From Rhodopirellula sp. (GTDB lineage: Bacteria > Planctomycetota > Planctomycetia > Pirellulales > Pirellulaceae): DNA of 5,288 nt. Position numbers and translations under genes: made by a program. The DNA lies in contig PAUV01000017.1 in the NCBI GenBank assembly GCA_002712845.1, positions 3,600-8,887 on the forward strand, read 5' to 3'. This document shows, in pieces, positions 1 to 4,200 of the stretch. The notes below the pieces were generated by a model. That model saw only the letters and a list, made by a program, of their open reading frames with translations. It did no database searches and had not been told where the DNA came from. Numbering within the stretch: the first letter of the stretch is position 1; each line of letters begins with the position of its first letter.

Positions 1-1140
1 TCAGAATCCAGCGGTGTATTGAATGCTGCAACACTTCGAGATGCTTTGGTGATGGCTCAGGAAACTAATGTCAAGGAAATTGAGATAGCACTCCCCGAAA
101 TTGTAAGTGAGCCAGTTGATTTACAGGTCGAGGACCTATGGATCAGGTCGACTGTCAGCGGTGGGACGGTCATTCGATTTGAGGTTGGTAACGCTGCAGC
201 AACCGTTCGTGAAAGCATGCTTGATGTTGGATCGAGTGATGTAGTGATCGAAGACATCAACTTTGTCTGGCAGGTTCCTGGCGGCAGTGTGTCTGGTGGT
301 TCTCTGTTTGAAATCAATGAGAACACATTGTTGCGGTTGACCGACTGCAGCGTCACGGTCAGTAACCCGAATTTACGCGACAGTGTTTATGCGTTTGACG
401 TGATTGCTGATTCAAGTTTTTTAGGCGAAGCAACGGCGGGTGAGCCAGAAGTGCAGATCGAGTTAAACAATGTTGTTGTTCGAGGGGAGATAACAATGTT
501 GCATATGGACGAGGCAGCGAAACTGGGCTTGGATTGGGATAATGGTTTGCTGGCTGTTTCAGGAAGCATGATCGAAACGGGCGGAACGCAAATTGAAAAT
601 GCTGAGAGTGGTGGACGCATCAACCTCGAGTTTTGGCGGGTCACCGTGCATGCGTCTGCGGGGATTTTTCGGATGAGTGCTTCGGTAAACACGCCCTACC
701 CTGTCGCGGTGGATCGTCAAGCAAGACAAAGCATTTTTATTGTTGATCAGGATCAGCCACATTTCCAGTTTTCTGGATTTCCAAAACGTTTTCGGGGCAA
801 CGACTTGCTCCGGTTGCGGGGAAGTTCCAATCTGTATCAAGTCGGGCCTGAGTTCCGCGATGTCATGCTCCGTGTTGAAGCAGGAGATGGCATTTCGGCA
901 GTGACACAAATGATGGATCTTGAGGAGAGCCCACCGGAGTGGGTCGTTGAGAAGTCACCCCGACGGTCATCCAGCGTCGTTCGCGTGCCCCGAGAATGGC
1001 CCCCAGCGGGGCAGCGTGTACCTGCTGTCTATGAACAGACTGATGTTTCGCCCCGAGGTTTCACGCGAGAATCGTTGCCGACCCTTCCCGCACTGGAAAA
1101 TAATGAAAATGAGGGATTGTCCAGTGGGCGAACGCTCTGA
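1..1140 (+). CDS. C-terminal part of a large beta-rich (parallel beta-helix-like) protein, 5' end outside window
   Basis: The frame is open from base 1 to the TGA at 1138-1140, giving 379 visible residues. No ATG lies near the edge (only a TTG at 19), so I read this as the C-terminal part of a longer gene. Short hydrophobic strands alternate with G/N/D turns, for example VVIEDINF (238-264), LLRLTDCSVTV (328-360) and VQIELNNVVVRG (451-486). This spacing suggests right-handed parallel beta-helix rungs, as in secreted or surface proteins. The last 60 or so residues (from about 950) are rich in Pro, Arg and Ser and look disordered. No catalytic motif, heme site or membrane segment is visible. From memory, comparable tails occur behind the kinase domain of large planctomycete Ser/Thr protein kinases, but no kinase motif lies in this window. 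The reading frame is well supported; the function is unknown. Confidence 0.75.
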   Translation, partial: SESSGVLNAATLRDALVMAQETNVKEIEIALPEIVSEPVDLQVEDLWIRSTVSGGTVIRFEVGNAAATVRESMLDVGSSDVVIEDINFVWQVPGGSVSGGSLFEINENTLLRLTDCSVTVSNPNLRDSVYAFDVIADSSFLGEATAGEPEVQIELNNVVVRGEITMLHMDEAAKLGLDWDNGLLAVSGSMIETGGTQIENAESGGRINLEFWRVTVHASAGIFRMSASVNTPYPVAVDRQARQSIFIVDQDQPHFQFSGFPKRFRGNDLLRLRGSSNLYQVGPEFRDVMLRVEAGDGISAVTQMMDLEESPPEWVVEKSPRRSSSVVRVPREWPPAGQRVPAVYEQTDVSPRGFTRESLPTLPALENNENEGLSSGRTL

Positions 1141-1175
1141 AATTGCCGAAATTAGCTTGTAATTGAAGTTGGGAT

Positions 1176-1204
1176 TTGACAATCGGCGGCTTCTTAGACT
1201 TAAT
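1176..1204 (+). promoter_or_regulatory. Candidate sigma70-type promoter for the cytochrome-like gene
   Basis: A perfect -35 hexamer TTGACA (1176-1181) is followed after 17 nt by CTTAAT (1199-1204), which matches 4 of 6 positions of TATAAT. Transcription would start near 1211 and leave an untranslated leader of about 120 nt before the ATG at 1331. This is the best promoter match seen in the window. It sits between the end of the upstream gene (1140) and the cytochrome-like gene. It is a consensus match only. Confidence 0.45.
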
Positions 1205-1228
1205 TGTAGTGGCAGAGAAGATGTTTTC

Positions 1229-1271
1229 TGTCCCTTAATGTCCCACCTAGCCCGTCCCCACAACCTAGCCC
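1229..1271 (+). repeat. Short direct repeats in the leader of the cytochrome-like gene
   Basis: TGTCCC occurs at 1229-1234 and 1239-1244 (10 bp apart). The 9-mer ACCTAGCCC occurs at 1245-1253 and again at 1263-1271 (18 bp apart). The segment is C-rich and almost free of G runs, unlike its surroundings. It lies between the candidate promoter and the ribosome binding site, so it would be in the transcribed leader. It could be an operator, an RNA-binding site or chance low complexity. Confidence 0.4.
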
Positions 1272-1318
1272 ACGTTGGAAAGGTCTGTTTGAGTAGCACG
1301 GGAATATCAGCAACCTCC

Positions 1319-1325
1319 GGAGAAG
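1319..1325 (+). promoter_or_regulatory. Ribosome binding site for the cytochrome-like gene
   Basis: GGAGAAG precedes the ATG at 1331, with 8 nt between the GGAG core and the start codon. It is the clearest Shine-Dalgarno sequence in the window and fixes the start of this gene. The other starts here have weak or no such signal. Confidence 0.65.
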
Positions 1326-1330
1326 ATTGA

Positions 1331-1723
1331 ATGAAACGATTGGCAATTCTTTTTGCGTGCCTCATGTTGGCTACTCCTGCCATGGCAATTAGCGAATTTG
1401 GCAAGCAATGGAAAAATGAGTTCCTCGGTGGTGAGGATGTGGACGAGGACTTCAAGCGAGCGGGACGAAAAGCCGGTTGCTATGTCTGTCACGTCAAAGG
1501 TGAAGACAAGAAAAAAGTACGTAACGAGTACGGCAATGCGATCCACAAGTTGCTGAAAGCTGAAGACTTCTCCAAGGAGTACGTGAAAGCGAATCCGGAA
1601 GAAGCAAAGAAGAAGATCTTGGCAGGCTTCAAAAAAGCTGGTGAAGAGAAGAGTAAGGACGGCAAGTCCTTCACCGATAAGATCAAGAACAACGAACTGC
1701 CCGCGACTGACGCAGGTCTGTAA
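1331..1723 (+). CDS. Small exported monoheme c-type cytochrome-like protein (CXXCH)
   Basis: This 130-residue protein begins with a clear Sec signal peptide: a Lys-Arg N-terminus, a hydrophobic core at residues 4-15, and the cleavage motif A-M-A at 17-19. A single heme-binding motif, C50-Y-V-C53-H54, follows, so covalent c-type heme attachment on the periplasmic side is likely. The rest is very rich in Lys and Glu and probably helical. The distal axial ligand (usually Met or His) is not obvious: His62 region residues such as the H of NAIHKLL are candidates, and no Met follows the CXXCH. The start is set by a good ribosome binding site (1319-1325). A promoter candidate upstream and an intrinsic terminator downstream suggest monocistronic transcription. 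Small CXXCH proteins of this type are common and mostly uncharacterised in planctomycetes. The electron-transfer role is inferred from the motif; the partner is unknown. Confidence 0.88.
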   Translation: MKRLAILFACLMLATPAMAISEFGKQWKNEFLGGEDVDEDFKRAGRKAGCYVCHVKGEDKKKVRNEYGNAIHKLLKAEDFSKEYVKANPEEAKKKILAGFKKAGEEKSKDGKSFTDKIKNNELPATDAGL

Positions 1724-1753
1724 GAAACTGAACACTACTCCGGTAATGTTGCG

Positions 1754-1791
1754 AACCGCTTGTCAAACAAATCTTGGCAGGCGGTTTTTTT
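1754..1791 (+). terminator. Rho-independent terminator after the cytochrome-like gene
   Basis: Bases 1754-1766 pair with 1774-1786 to form a 13-bp stem (two G-U pairs in RNA) with a 7-nt loop. The outer stem is AACCGC/GCGGTT. A run of seven T (1785-1791) follows directly. The hairpin starts about 30 nt after the TAA at 1723 and separates this transcript from the DUF1080 gene. Confidence 0.88.
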
Positions 1792-1857
1792 GCGCGTTGT
1801 GAGCCTTGTGCTTTCGGCGTTTAAAACTCGCTTTAAATTTTCTCCCCTTTTTTCTAA
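1792..1857 (+). other. Short leader region of the DUF1080 gene, AT-rich
   Basis: This region lies between the terminator and the ATG at 1858. It holds two copies of TTTAAA (1820-1825 and 1832-1837, 12 bp apart) and a pyrimidine-rich stretch just before the start codon. TTGTGC at 1806-1811 is a poor -35 candidate with non-ideal spacing (20 nt) to the second TTTAAA. No Shine-Dalgarno sequence is present. The promoter of the DUF1080 gene must lie here or within the terminator region, but I cannot fix it. Confidence 0.3.
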
Positions 1858-2508
1858 ATGATCATGAAATCCAAATTTAATACTGCCTTTGCTTGTTTGC
1901 TGCTGCTCGCATGTGGCCAAATCACTGTTCTCGGGCAGGACTCGAAAGACGGCTTCGTGCCTTTGTTTGACGGCAAAACGCTCAACGGATGGAAGGTTGC
2001 AGAAGAAAATCCACAGAGCTGGAAAGTTGTGGACGGCCAATTGGTCTGTGAGGGTCCACGTTGCCATCTCTTTTATGATGGCAAACTTGCACCTTTCAAA
2101 AACTTTCACTTTATCGCTGAGGTGAAGACGACGCCCGGCAGCAACGCGGGCATCTACTTTCATACCAAGTATCAAGCTACTGATTGGCCACGGCAGGGAT
2201 TCGAATGCCAAGTCAACGTCTCCCATAAAGATCCAAAAAAGACCAGCAGCCTGTACGCCGTTGATAACGTTGCTGATCCTGGGGTGAAGGATAACGAGTG
2301 GTACACCCAAGAGATTATCGTCAAGGGCAAGAACGTTGTTCTGAAGGTCAATGGCAAAATCATGGTCAACTACACCGAGGCTGAAGGTCAGGCCCCTGCG
2401 AGCAAGCAATTTGAACGATTGCTCGGTGAGGGTACATTCGCTCTGCAGGCTCACGACCCAGACAGCAAAGTCTATTTCAAGAACTTGCGAGTCAAGAAAC
2501 TCGACTGA
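1858..2508 (+). CDS. Secreted DUF1080 / 3-keto-disaccharide hydrolase domain protein
   Basis: This 216-residue protein consists of an export signal and one DUF1080 domain. The domain has a concanavalin/laminin-G-like beta-sandwich fold, and some members hydrolyse 3-keto-glucosides. Recognisable family signatures are LFDGKTLNGWK at residues 36-46, the W-x-V-x-D-G-Q-L strand at 55-62, the G-S-N-A-G-I-Y-F-H strand near 93-101, the G-F-E-C-Q-V segment, and the C-terminal V-Y-F-K-N-L-R-V-K-K-L. The length suits a single-domain member. The N-terminus has Lys residues and a Leu-rich core followed by L16-L-A-C19, a good lipobox. Cleavage after V-L-G (24-26) by signal peptidase I is the alternative. 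Translation may start at ATG 1858 or ATG 1864; the second gives a more typical M-K-S-K signal peptide, and there is no Shine-Dalgarno sequence to decide. It probably acts on sugars in the periplasm or at the surface. Substrate specificity cannot be read from the sequence. Confidence 0.9.
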   Translation: MIMKSKFNTAFACLLLLACGQITVLGQDSKDGFVPLFDGKTLNGWKVAEENPQSWKVVDGQLVCEGPRCHLFYDGKLAPFKNFHFIAEVKTTPGSNAGIYFHTKYQATDWPRQGFECQVNVSHKDPKKTSSLYAVDNVADPGVKDNEWYTQEIIVKGKNVVLKVNGKIMVNYTEAEGQAPASKQFERLLGEGTFALQAHDPDSKVYFKNLRVKKLD

Positions 2509-2727
2509 TCATCAAAGCTGATGCTTGATTACGAGAGGCAGGGTTGTTCACAACCCTGCCGCCATGTCTTCAGGTCAGATGGGGTGTGCGAATCCTGGAT
2601 ACACGTTCGGGGTTCGCGTTTACGGTTAGGAGCGAACTGTTGGGGGCTACCCTCAGATAGGCGTCGCGTTGTCGTGACGGGCTTCTCTTTGGTTTACGGA
2701 CAACTCGGAACTGTGGTCAGTTTCGTC
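2509..2727. other. Convergent intergenic region with hairpins, no gene
   Basis: This 219-nt gap lies between the 3' ends of the DUF1080 gene (+) and the lipoprotein gene (-). It contains a weak bulged hairpin right after the DUF1080 stop (ATCAA..GC, 2511-2518, against GC-TTGAT, 2523-2529) and the strong hairpin at 2537-2560. The remaining bases, 2561-2727, show no repeat or T-tract. An open frame on the + strand from 2521 runs through the gap into the antisense of the lipoprotein gene, and its translation resembles no family I know. I treat it as non-coding. Confidence 0.5.
2537..2560. terminator. Perfect GC-rich hairpin in convergent gap, possible bidirectional terminator
   Basis: GGCAGGGTTG (2537-2546) pairs with CAACCCTGCC (2551-2560) without mismatch around a TTCA loop; one further T-A pair can form at the base of the loop. 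It lies 28 nt after the stop codon of the DUF1080 gene. No T-tract follows on either strand, so it is not a classical intrinsic terminator. It may act as an mRNA 3'-end stabiliser or as a factor-assisted terminator for the two convergent genes. Confidence 0.5.
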
Positions 2728-3264
2728 CTAGAGTCCAAGGAACGCGTTGTACAGTTTACCCATGGCTGGGTTCGCGACCTTCCAGACTCGCAGGCGATCG
2801 CCTGCTTGCAGTGCATAGTCGCTCTCGGGGCGAACGGTGCCACAATCATCGGACATGCTCACTTCCATTGGCATTCCGTTCACGGTGCCGGGTGAATACC
2901 GGTAAAGCGTCGCTCCCACGTGTTCGAGCTTTGCCAAAACTCCGGTTTCCTTCAGCAGGTCACTGACATAGACAGATTGTCCAGCGTCGGGCAGCGGCAT
3001 CGTGCGGGCTGGATTGCTGTCTCCGGCGACTTCCAAAACTACGCCGTTCTGTGCTTTGGCTTGTCGCACGGCGTAATAGGCTTTCTCTTGCACGCTGTGA
3101 TCCAGATCCAGCGACGATGTTGCGCTGAGATAATCTGGGTTTGATGGGCGTTGAAAAGCCGTTGCGGGCAACTCGAAAGAGGTGCAGCCGGTACAGGCAA
3201 CGCAGGCAAAAATAGGCCAAAAGAGACCTAGCAAGGAACATTTTTGAGCGTAATTCGGAATCAT
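2728..3264 (-). CDS. Putative lipoprotein with SLBB/beta-grasp-like C-terminal half
   Basis: This 178-residue protein has a hydrophobic N-terminal segment (residues 10-23) ending in Cys-rich A-C-V-A-C24-T-G-C27-T-S. C24 or C27 could be the lipidated Cys, though Cys at -3 is atypical for a lipobox. Residues 30-60 look like a flexible linker. From about residue 70 to 175 the pattern of strands, one helix (VSDLLKETG) and the ending L-Q-A-G-D-R-L-R-V-W-K resembles SLBB/beta-grasp domains of polysaccharide-export proteins, in which an 'L..GD.I.V' strand closes the domain. The Poly_export motif region that precedes SLBB in Wza-type proteins is absent. The protein is therefore a small standalone lipoprotein, not an exporter. 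The gene is divergent from rpmB and convergent with the DUF1080 gene. No Shine-Dalgarno sequence precedes the ATG (complement of 3262-3264). Coding status is supported by length and the signal peptide; the domain assignment is tentative. Confidence 0.7.
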   Translation of the reverse strand: MIPNYAQKCSLLGLFWPIFACVACTGCTSFELPATAFQRPSNPDYLSATSSLDLDHSVQEKAYYAVRQAKAQNGVVLEVAGDSNPARTMPLPDAGQSVYVSDLLKETGVLAKLEHVGATLYRYSPGTVNGMPMEVSMSDDCGTVRPESDYALQAGDRLRVWKVANPAMGKLYNAFLGL

Positions 3265-3544
3265 TTGGGAGGAATCCGTTGGAAATTGTTGTGCTGTCGA
3301 ACCGAGTGTTAAGCTTTGCTGGTTAGGCCGACTTTTCCGTGAATCGGCATTTTGCGGGGGTGTCTTTAGGCCAAACCGCCTCCTTTTGGAAAGAAATCGT
3401 TCGTTACAGGTGGTGGGAAAATACCGAGAGGATTGGCTTGATGAGAGAAAACGGTCGATTTCCTGCTTCCCGATTCTTGACCAGATCTGTATATTGCCGG
3501 GCTTCCACTAAATTGATTTCCCGAGAAAAACGACAGAGAATCCG
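3265..3544. other. Divergent intergenic region between lipoprotein gene and rpmB
   Basis: These 280 nt must hold the promoters for the leftward lipoprotein gene and the rightward rpmB-gatC unit. I see no consensus -35/-10 pair for the lipoprotein gene. A 5-bp inverted repeat (GCCGA 3327-3331, TCGGC 3344-3348) has a 12-nt loop and is weak. An open frame on the + strand across 3339-3626 overlaps rpmB out of frame and resembles no known family, so I leave it out. No repeat or RNA gene is recognisable. Confidence 0.45.
3467..3495 (+). promoter_or_regulatory. Weak candidate promoter for rpmB-gatC
   Basis: TATATT (3490-3495) matches 5 of 6 positions of the -10 consensus and would start transcription near 3502, about 43 nt before the canonical rpmB ATG at 3545. 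The segment 17 nt upstream, TTCCCG (3467-3472), is a poor -35. A better -35-like TTGACC (3477-3482) lies only 7 nt from the -10 and cannot pair with it in a normal sigma70 promoter. Confidence 0.25.
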
Positions 3545-3583
3545 ATGGCACGGCAATGTTAAGCGTGTGGCAAGAAAGTCCAA
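3545..3583 (+). pseudogene. rpmB: Canonical L28 N-terminus interrupted by in-frame TAA
   Basis: An ATG at 3545, in the same frame as the L28 reading frame, encodes M-A-R-Q-C, then TAA (3560-3562), then A-C-G-K-K-V-Q directly joined to the M-G-N-R-V of the open frame at 3584. This is the expected L28 N-terminus: such proteins start M-[AS]-[RK]-x-C-x-x-C-G-K or C-E-x-x-G-K. Codon 6 is Glu in some homologues as I remember them (Thermus L28 starts MSKVCEISGK), so a single G-to-T change (GAA to TAA) explains the stop. There is no frameshift on either side. TAA is a normal stop elsewhere in this window (gatC, cytochrome-like gene), so reassignment is unlikely. Confidence 0.8.
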
Positions 3584-3814
3584 ATGGGCAATCGCGTCGA
3601 AACACGCGGTAAAGCCAAGTACTTAGGCGGCGTAGGTACCAAGATCACCGGTATCACTCGACGTAAGTTTGTCCCCAACCTGCAACGAGTTCATGTGACT
3701 CTGCCCAGTGGCGAAAATAAGTCGATGCGTGTCTGCACTCAGTGCATTCGCAGCGGTGCCGTGCGAAAGACGGTGAAAACCAAACCGTTTGACGTCAGCG
3801 GATTAAAGAAGTAG
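3584..3814 (+). CDS. rpmB: 50S ribosomal protein L28 (uninterrupted part)
   Basis: L28 is a small protein of the large ribosomal subunit that binds 23S rRNA. The 76-residue open frame contains the core R-G-K-A-K-Y-L-G-G-V-G (8-18) and I-T-G-I-T-R-R-K-F-V-P-N-L-Q-R-V (21-36), the strand V-H-V-T-L (36-40), and C51-T-Q-C54-I-R-S-G. The long RGKAK..GGVG..TTGI-type loop is the same kind as in Thermus L28 and is absent from the E. coli protein. C51 and C54 would pair with C5 and C8 of the canonical N-terminus in a zinc ribbon. If translation starts here, the first 13 residues, including that first Cys pair, are missing, leaving half of a zinc site. No good Shine-Dalgarno sequence precedes ATG 3584 (AAGAAAG at 3572-3578 is weak). 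gatC follows after 5 nt, which suggests cotranscription. The family call is certain; the true start is in doubt (see the interrupted segment at 3545). Confidence 0.93.
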   Translation: MGNRVETRGKAKYLGGVGTKITGITRRKFVPNLQRVHVTLPSGENKSMRVCTQCIRSGAVRKTVKTKPFDVSGLKK

Positions 3815-3819
3815 CCATC

Positions 3820-4128
3820 GTGTCGCTCTCCGTCGCTGAAGTTCGAAAATTGGCTTTGCTTGCAAGGCTGGATTTGTCCGATGATGAGGTCGCCAGCGTA
3901 GGGCCTCAATTGGATAGCATTCTTGCTTTTGTCGAACAGCTGACGGAACTCGACACAACGGATGTCGAGCCGATGACGACCGCATTAGATGTCGATAATC
4001 GTTGGCGTGAAGATCGGCAGATCGACACGCTGTCCAACGACGAAGCTCTGGCAAATGCACCTTCGCAAAGCGAAGGCTGTTTTCTTGTGCCGCCCGTTCT
4101 GGGAGTAGTGGTTTCGAAAAAGTCGTAA
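3820..4128 (+). CDS. gatC: Asp-tRNA(Asn)/Glu-tRNA(Gln) amidotransferase subunit C
   Basis: GatC is the small subunit of the GatCAB complex, which amidates Glu-tRNA(Gln) and/or Asp-tRNA(Asn) in the cytoplasm of bacteria lacking the matching glutaminyl- or asparaginyl-tRNA synthetase. It wraps around GatA and stabilises the complex. The 102 residues (family about 95) show the signatures V-x-x-L-A-x-L-A-R-L-D-L at 7-18, helix I-L-A-F-V-E-Q-L near 34-41, D-V-E-P-M at 47-51, R-E-D at 62-64, and A-L-A-N-A-P...G-C-F-L-V-P-P-V at 75-92. Translation begins at GTG 3820, 5 nt after the rpmB stop; no in-frame ATG offers a better start. No gatA follows: the next gene is an antiporter, so gatA and gatB must be elsewhere. 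Coupling to rpmB translation is plausible from the short gap. Confidence 0.95.
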   Translation: MSLSVAEVRKLALLARLDLSDDEVASVGPQLDSILAFVEQLTELDTTDVEPMTTALDVDNRWREDRQIDTLSNDEALANAPSQSEGCFLVPPVLGVVVSKKS

Positions 4129-4200
4129 GCTTGGGACGGCCAAACACCATCACTGTTGGTGATCTGTTTTGAACGCACTCATTCGCTCTTGTTGCGGGGG
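4129..4200 (+). other. Short gap between gatC and the antiporter gene with weak overlapping hairpins
   Basis: ATCAC (4149-4153) can pair with GTGAT (4159-4163), or alternatively CACCA (4145-4149) with TGGTG (4157-4161). Each stem has only 5 bp, and TTTT follows at 4167-4170. This is too weak to call a terminator, so read-through from rpmB-gatC into the antiporter gene remains possible. A run of five G (4196-4200) lies just before the ATG at 4201 and could serve as a ribosome binding site for the ATG at 4207. Confidence 0.3.

Noticed and set aside
1307..1735. Open frame of 142 codons on the minus strand over the cytochrome-like gene
   Set aside because: The sense strand has a signal peptide, CXXCH motif, ribosome binding site and terminator. 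The antisense translation is a Phe/Leu-rich mirror of Lys/Glu codons.
1735..2454. Long open frame (239 codons) on the minus strand opposite the DUF1080 gene
   Set aside because: It lies antisense to a confidently identified gene, its translation resembles no known family and has no domain-like pattern. Codon bias of the sense gene explains the lack of stops.
2790..2805. Perfect 16-bp palindrome GCAGGCGATCGCCTGC containing the GCGATCGC (HIP1-like) octamer
   Set aside because: It lies inside the coding sequence of the lipoprotein, where it encodes part of the Q-A-G-D-R-L motif. Only one copy is in the window, so chance plus protein constraint is sufficient.
2521..2895. Open frame on the plus strand from the convergent gap into the lipoprotein gene
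   Set aside because: Its first part covers the hairpin, the second part is antisense to a better-supported gene, and the translation resembles no known family.
3560..3562. Reassignment of TAA to an amino acid as explanation of the rpmB stop
   Set aside because: TAA ends gatC and the cytochrome-like gene in this window, and known recoding of single stops in bacteria involves TGA or TAG. Global or programmed recoding of TAA here has no support.
3339..3626. Open frame on the plus strand upstream of and overlapping rpmB
   Set aside because: It overlaps the L28 coding region out of frame, is rich in Arg/Trp/Ser without domain pattern, and has no ribosome binding site. It is better explained as promoter region plus shadow of rpmB.
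4145..4170. Hairpin plus TTTT after gatC as a terminator
   Set aside because: Two mutually exclusive 5-bp stems and only four T residues separated from the stem make efficient termination unlikely.
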